This document shows positions 26,445 through 34,112 of a stretch of 64,000 nucleotides of DNA, in pieces. Numbering within the stretch: position 1 is the stretch's first letter; each line of letters begins with the position of its first letter. The notes below the pieces were generated by a model that ran no database searches, was not told the origin of the DNA, and saw nothing but the letters and a program-made list of their open reading frames with translations. The stretch lies in the NCBI RefSeq assembly GCF_016908295.1, contig NZ_JAFBDO010000003.1, positions 543,731 to 607,730 of the forward strand, written 5' to 3'. Position numbers and translations under genes: made by a program. This stretch comes from Thalassobacillus pellis. Lineage in GTDB: Bacteria > Bacillota > Bacilli > Bacillales > Halobacillaceae.

Positions 26445-27183
26445 GCGCATTTTGTTCATAGTGGTTGTTATTGGGATTTGGCAGGCTGTTTACATGTCTG
26501 GTTACTTTCCTGAAATCCAGTTTCCATCTCCTATAAGGGTGTTCAACTCGCTGATTGAAGGATTTGCAGACGGAACTTTAATAAAAGCACTTATAGCTAG
26601 CTTTAAGCATCTGTTGATCGGTCTTACCCTTGCTATTACATTCGGGACGCTGCTTGGAGTATTGTTCGGGAAATCACGTCAGGCAGATGAGACAGCTGGA
26701 ATGTATCTGATAGCCATGCAAAGCATTCCTAGTATCGTCTGGGTACCACTTGCGATCATGCTGATTGGACTGAACGAGACCGCTGTTATTTTTGTAGTGG
26801 TACTGGGCGGTACTTTCGTTATGGCACTGAATGTTAGAACTGCAGTACACAGTGTACCTCCTCAGTTTATTAAAGCAGCCCGGACGATGGGGTCAAAGGG
26901 ACTGGATCTTTTCTTTAAGGTGGAAGTCCCTGCAAGTCTTCCATATTTCATGACCGGGATACGGCTTGCTTGGGCGTTCAGCTGGCGTGCCCTAATGGCA
27001 GGGGAATTGTTAAGCAATGGGCCAGGGTTAGGCTATTCTCTGCGTTATGCCATGGACTTTGCTGTAATGGAACAGGTCATTGGTATTATCATCATCGTAG
27101 GTGTAGTAGGTTCCATTGTCGATCAAATGATTTTTTCTAAGTTAGAGAAGAAGGTCATGAAACGTTGGGGACTAATCAAATAG
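26422..27183 (+). CDS. ABC transporter permease, nitrate/sulfonate/taurine type
   Basis: 253 residues with six membrane helices. The cytoplasmic EAA loop is visible as AARTMGSKGLDLFFKVEVPASLPYFMTG-type sequence starting near residue 152. SsuC/TauC relatives have the same layout. Overlaps the ATPase gene by 23 bases. Confidence 0.9.
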   Translation: MKPSILIKRILFIVVVIGIWQAVYMSGYFPEIQFPSPIRVFNSLIEGFADGTLIKALIASFKHLLIGLTLAITFGTLLGVLFGKSRQADETAGMYLIAMQSIPSIVWVPLAIMLIGLNETAVIFVVVLGGTFVMALNVRTAVHSVPPQFIKAARTMGSKGLDLFFKVEVPASLPYFMTGIRLAWAFSWRALMAGELLSNGPGLGYSLRYAMDFAVMEQVIGIIIIVGVVGSIVDQMIFSKLEKKVMKRWGLIK

Positions 27184-27200
27184 ATAGAGGAGTGGCGAAT

Positions 27201-28208
27201 ATGAAGAAATGGTTTACATTACTTTCAGTGATGGTATTAAGTGTGGTGCTCGGGGCATGCGGCAGCAGCGATTCGGCCTCCGGCAGTAATGGGGAAAATA
27301 CAGATAAAGTTGTTATAGGGTATTTCCCGAATATCAATCATGTGGCAGGCATGGTTGCTGAAGAAAAAGAATTATATGAAAAAACCTTGCCAGACGGCAC
27401 AGAGGTTTCTTATAAGTACTTTCCTGATGGTTCAGCATTTATGACGGCGCTTGAAACAGGAGAAATCCAGGGTGGTTTAGTCGGACCGGGACCAGCGATG
27501 AATCACTTCACCAGCGGAGCTGAAATAAACGTAGTAGCAGCGGGTTCAACTGGTGGTACAGTCATAATGGCACGCAAAGGTTCGGGTATTGATTCACCGG
27601 AAGACCTCCGTGGAACGACATTTGTATCCCCTCGTGTAGGATGCACCCATGACGTACAATTTGAAGCGATGATGATGCGGGAGTACGGGATCAAGTCAAG
27701 CCGAATTGATGGGGAAATGAAGCATGTGACAGGTAAACCGGCTACTTACGCGCAATTGTTCGCGAGTGAACGAGTGGACGTCGCAACAGTACCAGAGCCA
27801 TGGGCATCTAAAATCGAGGCAGAAGGCCATGGGAAGGTTTTAGTTGATACAAAAAATGTGGCATTCGGTGAAACGTTGCCTGCAGCCGTTTTTGTGACAG
27901 CAAGCGATCTCGTTGAAAAAAATCCGGAGCTTGTTCAGAATATCGTGGACGCACACATGGAAGCGACTAATTTTATCAAAGAAAACCCGGAAAAAGCAAA
28001 AGAGATTGCAATCAGTAAAATCAAGGATATCACCCAGCAAGAGCTTTCCAAGGAAGTCATTGACAGTGCTTGGGAACGGATAGATTTCACATATAAGGTA
28101 AAGGAAGAAAATCTCCAGTCATTCGCGAATGCTTCTTATGAACTGCAATTTTTGAAAGAAAAACCGGATTTGTCAGGCTTGGTTGATACCTCATTTATCA
28201 AAAAATAA
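27201..28208 (+). CDS. ABC transporter substrate-binding lipoprotein (SsuA/TauA-like)
   Basis: 335 residues. A lipoprotein signal peptide ends with LGACGSS, so Cys about 21 is lipidated and the protein is anchored outside the membrane. VVIGYFPNINHVAGMVA begins the periplasmic-binding fold typical of alkanesulfonate and nitrate binders. The start follows GAGGAGTGG; an upstream in-frame ATG is inside the permease gene. The ligand is not shown by sequence; a sulfonate or related sulfur source is inferred. Confidence 0.85.
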   Translation: MKKWFTLLSVMVLSVVLGACGSSDSASGSNGENTDKVVIGYFPNINHVAGMVAEEKELYEKTLPDGTEVSYKYFPDGSAFMTALETGEIQGGLVGPGPAMNHFTSGAEINVVAAGSTGGTVIMARKGSGIDSPEDLRGTTFVSPRVGCTHDVQFEAMMMREYGIKSSRIDGEMKHVTGKPATYAQLFASERVDVATVPEPWASKIEAEGHGKVLVDTKNVAFGETLPAAVFVTASDLVEKNPELVQNIVDAHMEATNFIKENPEKAKEIAISKIKDITQQELSKEVIDSAWERIDFTYKVKEENLQSFANASYELQFLKEKPDLSGLVDTSFIKK

Positions 28209-28211
28209 TTC

Positions 28212-28300
28212 AAAAGAAGCGGAAGCCCCCGATAAGCTTAAGCCTATCCTCACCGTGACATTTGGTTTAAGAATACGAGGTGGCAGGTAGAGGAGATGAC
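28212..28300. repeat. Dispersed repeat of the AAGCGGAAGC type (copy E1)
   Basis: Shares with the element at 30421-30535, in the same order, AAGCGGAAGC, AGCTTAAGCC, TTTGG-TTTAAGA and GGTGGGCAGGTA-like blocks. This copy is shorter and its internal hairpin is degraded. Confidence 0.6.
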
Positions 28301-28355
28301 CCTCCAAAGGTGTTGTTTTTCGCAACATGCACTTTAAAAAATCGAAGACAAAGAT

Positions 28356-28397
28356 AAAACGGTCTGTATGGACATAATTCCATACAGACCGTTTTTT
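28356..28397. terminator. Bidirectional terminator between the ABC and OPT genes
   Basis: AAAACGGTCTGTATGG pairs perfectly with CCATACAGACCGTTTT, with T-rich ends on both strands. The same GGTCTGT core forms the terminator at 56224-56268. Confidence 0.88.
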
Positions 28398-28416
28398 AAA
28401 ATCCTGTTTGTTACTT

Positions 28417-30288
28417 TTATGATGCTTTTCGGTTAGAAGTGATGAATAAAATGGCAGTAACGATTGCCATTGCAACTAATGCCACCCATGGACCAAACAA
28501 TGCTTCTGTTGGCATGGTAAAACCTGCGGTTACGGCAATAGCGATGAATACTCCTGTGAGTGCTTCACCGGCAATATAACCTGATGCAAGCAAAATACCT
28601 CGCTCATTCTTAAGTTTGCGTGCTTCAGTGTTTGTTTCACGACGATCAATCCAGCCCTTCACTATTCCACCCAGCATGATCGGTGATGTCAGGTGAATAG
28701 GAAGATATAGCCCGACAGCGAATGGCAGAGAACCGATTCCGAAAAGTTCTACGGTTGCGGCAGCGGCCATGCCAATTAAAATCAGATTCCATGGCAGATC
28801 TCCACTCATAATACCTTCAACCACAAGAGACATAAGAACAGCCTGTGGGGCAGGAAGGTCCTGTGAACCAAAACCATAAGCATTATCAAGTAGAATCAAT
28901 ATAAAGCCGATGATGATACTTGCAATCAATATTCCATAAAGCTGTGCTATTTGCTGCCATTTAGGTGTAGAACCAACAATAAAACCGGTTTTCAGGTCCT
29001 GGGAAGTGTCCCCGGATATAGCAGCAGCAATACATACAACTGCACCAATAGTTATGGCAATCAGCATTCCCTTATCACCAGTGATGCCAACAGCTTTTAA
29101 TATAACGGAAACAAAAATCAGGGCTCCGATTGTCATTCCTGATACTGGGTTAGAGGAGCTACCGACAATTCCAACGATGCGGGCTGATACTGTGACAAAA
29201 AAGAAGCCGAATAGCAGAATGAGAACAGCCCCAAGAATACCCACATCAATCTGAGGAAAGAATGCAAGAACGCCAATCAAAAGTACCGTCAAACCGATAA
29301 TAACGGAAAACGGTATGTCCTGTTCTGTCCGCAGTTTTCCTTGGCTCATGTCTGCCTGTTTGAACCCTTTCATTGCTCCGGTAAAAGAGCTCGCAATCGT
29401 AGGTAAAGTTTTTAAGAGGCCGATGATTCCGCCGAAAGCAACTGCGCCTGCACCGATATAACGTAAATAATTATTCCAAACAGCATGATAATCCATTTCG
29501 GATATTGGAACAGTGCCGGGAAATATCGGCTCTGTAGCGAGCGATCCAAAGTAGCTGATCAAAGGAATCAATCCCAGCCATCCAAGAACTGCCCCGGCAA
29601 ACATGATGCCTGCGATACGAGGACCTATGATATATCCGACTGCCAGAAGGGAAGGCATGACATTCATCCCGATAGCGGCATTTCTGAATCCTGAAATAGC
29701 CCATTCGACCTGGGTTGGGAATGCTTTAACGGCATCTGTAAGGATTTTGAATGCAGCACCAATCCCTAGTCCACTGAATACCAATTTTGCTCCTTTTCCA
29801 CGCCCTTCACCCGCGACTAATACTTCTGCGCAGGCAGTTCCTTCCGGATAAGGGAGCGTATGGTGTTCATTGACAATTAATGCTTTACGAAGAGGGATCA
29901 TTAACACGACTCCAAGAATTCCGCCGGCAATTGCAATGATTCCCATCGTCATTAAACTGGGCTGCATGTTCCAAATAAATAATGCAGGTAATGTAAATAT
30001 AACTCCCGCAGCTAGTGCTTCACCGGAAGAAGTGATTGTCTGTACAATATTATTTTCCAGAATGGATTGGCGACGAAGAATAACTCGTAAAATCGCCATT
30101 GAAATGACAGCTGCTGGAATGGAAGCGGACACTGTCATACCAACCAGCAGACCTAAATAGGCATTAGCGGCTCCGAAGATAATGACCAGCAGTGCACCTA
30201 CAAGCAGAGAAAGTATGGTAAGTTCTGGCTTTTTCTCATGTGCAGGTACATAGGGTTCAAAATCTGCGGATTTTTTCGTGTCTGCCAT
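28417..30288 (-). CDS. OPT family oligopeptide transporter
   Basis: 623 residues, about 14-16 membrane helices. EPYVPAHEKKPELTILSLLVG opens the protein, followed by the family motif region NAYLGLLVGMTVSASIPA and later NPVSGMTIGALIF. OPT proteins import peptides or metal chelates with protons. The substrate cannot be read from sequence. AAGGAGG precedes the ATG; it is a single-gene unit. Confidence 0.9.
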   Translation of the reverse strand: MADTKKSADFEPYVPAHEKKPELTILSLLVGALLVIIFGAANAYLGLLVGMTVSASIPAAVISMAILRVILRRQSILENNIVQTITSSGEALAAGVIFTLPALFIWNMQPSLMTMGIIAIAGGILGVVLMIPLRKALIVNEHHTLPYPEGTACAEVLVAGEGRGKGAKLVFSGLGIGAAFKILTDAVKAFPTQVEWAISGFRNAAIGMNVMPSLLAVGYIIGPRIAGIMFAGAVLGWLGLIPLISYFGSLATEPIFPGTVPISEMDYHAVWNNYLRYIGAGAVAFGGIIGLLKTLPTIASSFTGAMKGFKQADMSQGKLRTEQDIPFSVIIGLTVLLIGVLAFFPQIDVGILGAVLILLFGFFFVTVSARIVGIVGSSSNPVSGMTIGALIFVSVILKAVGITGDKGMLIAITIGAVVCIAAAISGDTSQDLKTGFIVGSTPKWQQIAQLYGILIASIIIGFILILLDNAYGFGSQDLPAPQAVLMSLVVEGIMSGDLPWNLILIGMAAAATVELFGIGSLPFAVGLYLPIHLTSPIMLGGIVKGWIDRRETNTEARKLKNERGILLASGYIAGEALTGVFIAIAVTAGFTMPTEALFGPWVALVAMAIVTAILFITSNRKAS

Positions 30289-30420
30289 AAAATTTCCTCC
30301 TTACTAATTTAATATGTTAAATGATGTCAGAAAAAAGGATAACATGGTCTGCACTTGTGTGAAAACAGCAATTTTTCCCTTTTTTCTTATTGAACTTTGG
30401 GAAACAGACAAAATCTGATT

Positions 30421-30535
30421 ACAAAAGCGGAAGCGCCTTGCACACCGAAGGCCAGCTTAAGCCAAACTTCTTTGTCACAAAGAAGTTTGGCTTAAGACCC
30501 CGGGTGGGCAGGTACTGGAGGTGGATGTGGTCCGC
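30421..30535. repeat. Dispersed repeat with 18-bp perfect hairpin (copy E2)
   Basis: Starts AAAAGCGGAAGCGCC, contains an exact 18-base inverted repeat (30456-30473 with 30479-30496) and ends with GGGTGGGCAGGTACTGGAGG. The AAGCGGAAGCGCC opening is reminiscent of intergenic repeats common in Bacillaceae. Copy E1 is at 28212. Confidence 0.75.
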
Positions 30536-30550
30536 TGTAGCCATTAAATA

Positions 30551-30959
30551 AATGAGGCTGGAACATAAGTAAAACATCGGTATCCAAAACATTTATAATT
30601 GAATAATATAGACGCATAGCAATAGCGTTGGCCAAAGATGGAGCCTCCTGCGGGAACAGCGTGAGCCGAAGATCCACTTGGTTAAGCGATTTTCTTGACC
30701 AAGAAGGCTTTAGGCAGTTCCCACGGAAAGCGAAGTGTTGGACGAAGCGAAGGTATTGGATACACAAATAATCCGAACGATTTCAACGAAATCGTTCGGA
30801 TTATTTTATACATTTAGAAAGTATAAAATTTTGCAAAGGATTTTTTCGACGTAGTGAAAATTTTAAAGTACCAAGTATAAGAAAAACTAAACGCATTAAC
30901 TAAAGGACAAGTGAATGCGAGTTTTTCTAATGCTCTATTCAATTTTGTCCCAGCCTCAT
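30551..30959. repeat. Complete composite repeat with GAGGCTGG ends (copy B)
   Basis: The element is bounded by ATGAGGCTGG (30552) and CCAGCCTCAT (30950). Inside are GCGGGAACAGC, GAGCCGAAGATCCACTTGG, TTCTTGACCAAG, GGAAAGCGAAGTGTTGGACG and the hairpin AATAATCCGAACGATTT with its complement. All of these recur in order at 37183-37460. It carries no ORF of its own, so it is a non-coding or MITE-like element. It fills most of the space between the OPT gene promoter side and the GNAT gene at 30976. Confidence 0.8.
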
Positions 30960-30975
30960 CATAGTATTGCTGGTA

Positions 30976-31794
30976 TCAGCCAGGGACTTTAGCTTCTTTT
31001 TCAAAGGTGTGCATCATCCACATTCCAATGTCTTCAAATCCAAGGCGTTTATAGATATTACCTGCATCTGGATTATCATAAAACAGGCACAATGCTTTCC
31101 CTTCATTAAGCAACTCTCGACATAATTTAATCATGCAAGCGGAGGCATAGCCTTTCCGCTTGTATTCAGGCAATGTGCACACACCGACCACCATAGCAGA
31201 CAGGCTGTTTTCCGCCGTTGTGGAAGCAGCTGACACTATTCTGCCCCCTTGGTCGATAAAAAAGGTGCGGGCAACTCCCTTTTTCATACCTCTCTCCATG
31301 CCCTCCTGTTGGGAATCACTTACCTCAAATTCAGGAGTTTTGCGATGAAGATCAACAATTGCCGGGATATCTTCTATGCTTGCTTGTTTCACCTCTGCTA
31401 CTAATGAATGACCCTCAAGTTTACTTGAATCATTGCACTTGGCATAATATAAGGATCTGTTTTCCTTCATCTCCCGTTTAAGGTGGGGAATGATCTGGCT
31501 GGTGATTTCTTTAAGACCGGATAATACAGAAAAAGTTTCGTCTTTCTCCATAATTTCAGCGAATTCTTTACCATCAAATGAGTCATCCGCATAGGCAATG
31601 TAATTTCCATAGTACTTTAGAAGTACTGCTTTTAGCTTTCCGTCCTCTGTGAACTCTCCCCAAAGCTTTTGGAAATCTTGCTCATATCCGTAAGCCTCGA
31701 TATCACCGATGATGAATAAATTTTCTGCCGGCCGTTGATTGACCAGGGCCATGCAGGAGTCATGGTCACTGGCAGTTATCTTTCTAATCATCAT
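30976..31794 (-). CDS. GNAT family N-acetyltransferase
   Basis: About 272 residues with a divergent N-terminal half and a C-terminal GNAT domain: VVGVCTLPEYKRKGYASACM is the acetyl-CoA loop and CLFYDNPDAGNIYKRLGFEDIG is the final motif. Substrate unknown. GGGGGA precedes two adjacent ATG codons; the first is used here and a TTG four codons upstream overlaps the site. Its 3' end abuts repeat B. Confidence 0.82.
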   Translation of the reverse strand: MMIRKITASDHDSCMALVNQRPAENLFIIGDIEAYGYEQDFQKLWGEFTEDGKLKAVLLKYYGNYIAYADDSFDGKEFAEIMEKDETFSVLSGLKEITSQIIPHLKREMKENRSLYYAKCNDSSKLEGHSLVAEVKQASIEDIPAIVDLHRKTPEFEVSDSQQEGMERGMKKGVARTFFIDQGGRIVSAASTTAENSLSAMVVGVCTLPEYKRKGYASACMIKLCRELLNEGKALCLFYDNPDAGNIYKRLGFEDIGMWMMHTFEKEAKVPG

Positions 31795-31917
31795 GCATTC
31801 CCCCAAATAATGAAATTGTACTTAATAATAGCAAAAATTAGAAAAAATACAAGGCATTTTTTGGCGATAACTTATCTTATTTAGGAGAAACTAACAAAAA
31901 AGGAAGGAGGCACACAT

Positions 31918-32565
31918 ATGCAAGTTACAAGAAGAATCGCTATTCTTACGGCAATGAACTTGTTCATGATGCTTTCACTCAATCATATCGAGGTTCAGGC
32001 GAATGATGTAGGGCTGTATGAAATGAAAAGGGTTGATGAAGTCAGTGATTCATTCGAAATTCATATAGAGTACCCCGTATTCAAAAAGCTGAAAGACAAA
32101 GAATTCCAGGAAAAACTGAACAAATTGGTAGAAGCAAGAGTCGAAACGAGCATCTCGGAGGTCAAAAAAGAAGCGGAAGGAAGCAGCGGTTTTCCGATAT
32201 TGTATTATGGAGAATCCAAGATCATTACCAACAACAATTTTCATTCCGTTTTAATGACTAAAAACATATCCCGCGGAAATACCTTCAGCGGGGAAGTCCA
32301 ATCGCTCAATTTCTATAACCAGTCGGATGCGGAATTAATCGCCTTAACAGATGTGATGGATTTAAGTAAAATAAATGAGGCTGTAACGAAACATATGGAA
32401 GCGGAAGCGGATAGTTATTTTATCGAGGAATTCAAAGGAGTACGTCCGGATACAGCATTTTATTTGGAGGACGATCAGCTTGTTCTCATGTTCAACAAAT
32501 ATGAAATAGCACCTGGGGTATATGGCACACCTGAAATCAAAATTCCTAGAAACCATCATTATTAA
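31918..32565 (+). CDS. Secreted DUF3298/DUF4163 (RsiV-like) protein
   Basis: 215 residues with an N-terminal signal peptide (RRIAILTAMNLFMMLSL, cleavage near VQA-ND). The remainder has the layout of the extracytoplasmic part of RsiV and the N-terminal part of PdaC: a DUF4163 region starting FEIHIEYPVFKKLKDKEFQ and a C-terminal MFNKYEIAPGVYGTPEIKIP block. No membrane anchor follows, so it should be exported. Role unknown; it may bind a cell-wall ligand. Confidence 0.8.
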   Translation: MQVTRRIAILTAMNLFMMLSLNHIEVQANDVGLYEMKRVDEVSDSFEIHIEYPVFKKLKDKEFQEKLNKLVEARVETSISEVKKEAEGSSGFPILYYGESKIITNNNFHSVLMTKNISRGNTFSGEVQSLNFYNQSDAELIALTDVMDLSKINEAVTKHMEAEADSYFIEEFKGVRPDTAFYLEDDQLVLMFNKYEIAPGVYGTPEIKIPRNHHY

Positions 32566-32572
32566 AAAAATA

Positions 32573-32601
32573 CCGCTAGTCCTTATGAAAAGGGCTAGCG
32601 G
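32573..32601 (-). terminator. Hairpin downstream of the DUF3298 gene
   Basis: CCGCTAGTCCTT pairs with AAGGGCTAGCGG. A run of seven T follows only on the minus strand, so it may stop leftward transcription coming from yfhE as well as weakly stopping the plus-strand gene. Confidence 0.65.
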
Positions 32602-32688
32602 CCAAGGACGATTGTCTCCAATTGATTCATTTTCAGGGGAGGAATCAATACATAAAGTATTCAGTGAGACAATCACTTATAAACAGTT

Positions 32689-32851
32689 ATATCCACATAC
32701 TTAACCCTTTATACATGAACTATCAACAAGTTTATCAACATTATCCACAAAACATAAAAGCTTTCCATGCACACATTTATCAACATAGGGGAGGTCGATA
32801 CATCAGGCGTTAAAGCAGTTTATGAACATTGTCCTTGTGAATTGTGGATAA
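32689..32851. promoter_or_regulatory. Cluster of DnaA boxes
   Basis: Two perfect 9-base DnaA boxes TTATCCACA lie at 32741-32749 (plus) and 32843-32851 (minus). Near matches are TTATCAACA at 32732 and 32777, ATATCCACA at 32689 and CTATCAACA at 32720. All fall in a gene-free stretch between a secreted-protein gene and yfhE. There is no dnaA or dnaN here, so this is not the obvious origin. It resembles the DnaA-box clusters outside oriC that titrate DnaA. Confidence 0.7.
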
Positions 32852-32913
32852 CCTTGATGATAGTCAACAAAGGTTGTTATAAAATTATATACCCTAACTA
32901 AAGGAACTTAATC

Positions 32914-33036
32914 CTATGATTTTTTCGACTGGTTATATGCTTTGTCAGCTTTCTTGAATTCTTTGGCATATAATAATTCCTGAGTTTTAGACAATGATCC
33001 TTTTGCAGCACGCAGTGTTTGAGAAGTATTTTTCAT
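32914..33036 (-). CDS. yfhE: YfhE family small protein
   Basis: 40 residues, basic: after MKNTSQTLRAAKGS comes LSKTQELLYAKEFKKADKAY, the YfhE pattern of a short amphipathic protein in spore-formers. TGGAGGCGAG lies 7-10 bases before the ATG. Function unknown. Its position close to yfhF and recX agrees with gene order in B. subtilis, although a GNAT gene and an amidohydrolase gene are interposed here. Confidence 0.78.
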   Translation of the reverse strand: MKNTSQTLRAAKGSLSKTQELLYAKEFKKADKAYNQSKKS

Positions 33037-33122
33037 GTAGTCTCGCCTCCATATTTCCTTTTTGTTTAAAGTGTCCAATCTTCCAATTGTCTATTCTAAT
33101 GAAACAAGGGGATTCCAAAAAA

Positions 33123-33156
33123 TAAAAAAAAAGACTTAAGCGGACAACACTTAAGC
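33123..33156 (-). terminator. Terminator of the GNAT gene at 33151
   Basis: On the minus strand CTTAAG, a nine-base loop and CTTAAG form a short stem followed by nine T. It overlaps the stop codon of the gene. Confidence 0.7.
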
Positions 33157-33699
33157 CTCGAGTACTTCCTCGGAGTCTTCCTCACGATAATAATGGAACA
33201 TATATTGATCCCTGGTAATAGCGAATAAGTCATAGACATTTTCTTTTTCGTTAATATGCTCATATACCTCCGGGTAAGTTGTATTTGCGAGTGCCACATA
33301 GGGAAGTTTGAGTGCAGCTTTCATGGAACGAGGATTGGTGCGTCTGATTTTCATATAAATCGCTTCGATACCAAGCTGGAAAAACAATTCCTCAAAAAAT
33401 GCATCCTTGGCTGGCCGATTATAACCTTTACCGAAAAAGGGCTGCCCGATCCATGTCGCAAGGAAGCCTTTGTTATCCTGAATATCGAATAAGTTGATGG
33501 TGCCAATCGGCTGCTGCCATTCATCCAGAATTGTTCTTGAAATAAGCTCCCCTTGTTCTTCCGCTTCCATTGTCTGTTTGGTCAAAAAGTAAAACTCATC
33601 GGTCGAATAAGCTTTATGACGTACAAAGGGAAAGACTTCAGGGTGGCTCATCAACTCAAACAATACCGGCACTTCATGCAAATCACGCTTTTTTAACAT
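33151..33699 (-). CDS. GNAT acetyltransferase (RimJ/RimL-like) under attenuator control
   Basis: 182 residues of the acetyltransferase_3 type: an N-terminal LFELMSHPEVFPFVRHKAYS block, LFDIQDNKGFLATWIGQPFFGKGYN in the CoA region and IKIRRTNPRSMKAALKLPY-like C-terminal motif. Substrate could be a protein N terminus or a small molecule, including a drug. Its ribosome site GGAGGG is the 3' arm of a terminator hairpin, so expression depends on the structured leader upstream. Confidence 0.85.
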   Translation of the reverse strand: MLKKRDLHEVPVLFELMSHPEVFPFVRHKAYSTDEFYFLTKQTMEAEEQGELISRTILDEWQQPIGTINLFDIQDNKGFLATWIGQPFFGKGYNRPAKDAFFEELFFQLGIEAIYMKIRRTNPRSMKAALKLPYVALANTTYPEVYEHINEKENVYDLFAITRDQYMFHYYREEDSEEVLEA

Positions 33700-33700
33700 G

Positions 33701-33728
33701 AAAAACCCTCCTTATCTTATAAGGAGGG
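33701..33728 (-). terminator. Leader terminator that also sequesters the ribosome site
   Basis: On the minus strand CCCTCCTTA, five bases and TAAGGAGGG form a perfect 9-bp stem followed by five T and then CATG. The 3' arm contains the Shine-Dalgarno for the GNAT gene, so it could act at transcription or translation. Confidence 0.88.
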
Positions 33729-33798
33729 CAGTCGTGTCTCGTAAGGGATCTTACAGTGGACGCGACCACCCTCGAATTTTTATCAATTGCTCACAAAA

Positions 33799-33865
33799 AT
33801 TCGGGGTGGGAATCGAACCCACTAGAACCAGTTTAACTGGTGGCGCACCATTTGCCTTCCCTTAC
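33799..33865 (-). other. tRNA-like fold inside the leader
   Basis: A D-arm-like GGC/GCC stem with AAATGGTGC loop, an ACCA/TGGT arm with loop GTTAAAC, a five-base variable region and a T arm GTGGG-TTCGATT-CCCAC can be drawn. The anticodon position would read TAA, with T33 and A37 in place. The acceptor stem is poor (two mismatches) and there is no CCA, so it is not a functional tRNA gene. Confidence 0.5.
33822..33851 (-). CDS. Possible leader peptide of nine residues
   Basis: ATG GTG CGC CAC CAG TTA AAC and two more sense codons end in TAG just before the T-arm-like hairpin, preceded by AAGGGAAGG. It encodes MVRHQLNWF. Ribosome stalling on it could alter the downstream pairings. It competes with the tRNA-like reading of the same bases; translation is unproven. 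Confidence 0.35.
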   Translation of the reverse strand: MVRHQLNWF

Positions 33866-33965
33866 TCCGCATCTTAGAAAATCAAAGATTTTTAACATGC
33901 TCATTGAGCTAATCATAATCGATTTTTTTAAAAAAGAAAATAGGCAAATCGAAAATTTTTTATAA

Positions 33966-34010
33966 AAAAATCGCGTTCATTCGACCTTCCGTGAATGCCT
34001 TAGTTTTTTT
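33966..34010. terminator. Possible bidirectional hairpin terminator
   Basis: GCGTTCAT and GTGAATGC pair with two wobble positions; T-rich runs stand on both outer sides. It lies in the AT-rich space between the leader and a small ORF. Confidence 0.45.
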
Positions 34011-34072
34011 ATACTTTCTAACCGTATAAAAAACTTCCGCACCAAAAAAGGCAGAAAAAAAGGAGAAAACAA

Positions 34073-34111
34073 ATGCAACAAATCCCAGAATGTCATAGGA
34101 ATAAACAATAG
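34073..34111 (+). CDS. Possible 12-residue small ORF
   Basis: ATG preceded by AAAAAGGAG at 8 bases, encoding MQQIPECHRNKQ, and directly followed by a strong terminator hairpin. The combination suggests a short transcript, but such a small ORF can arise by chance. Confidence 0.3.
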   Translation: MQQIPECHRNKQ

Positions 34112-34112
34112 A

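Larger units (their letters stand above)
33724..33905 (-). promoter_or_regulatory. Structured attenuator leader with alternative hairpins
   Basis: Reading the minus strand, GTGGG/CCCAC (33806-33822) closes a seven-base loop. The same CCCACC can instead pair with GGGTGG as part of a long stem with GAATTTTT/AAAAATTC (33766-33811). GAGGGTGGTCGCGTC (33759-33773) can pair with GACACGACTGCCCTC (33724-33738) over 15 positions with one mismatch, which would open the terminator. These mutually exclusive pairings are the layout of a transcription attenuator. AGGGTGGTCGCG is similar to the T-box sequence but lacks two bases of it, and no specifier stem was found. Confidence 0.72.

Noticed and set aside
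32689..32851. The chromosomal origin oriC
   Set aside because: DnaA boxes are present, but there is no dnaA, dnaN or rpmH and no clear AT-rich unwinding region; the surrounding genes are those of the yfh region.
33799..33865. A functional tRNA gene on the minus strand
   Set aside because: The T arm is perfect, but the acceptor stem has two mismatches, the D and anticodon stems are short, and the 3' side runs into another hairpin without CCA.
33706..33905. A standard T-box riboswitch
   Set aside because: AGGGTGGTCGCG lacks two bases of the T-box sequence, its downstream pairing leaves no seven-base bulge for the tRNA end, and no stem I with a specifier loop was found upstream.
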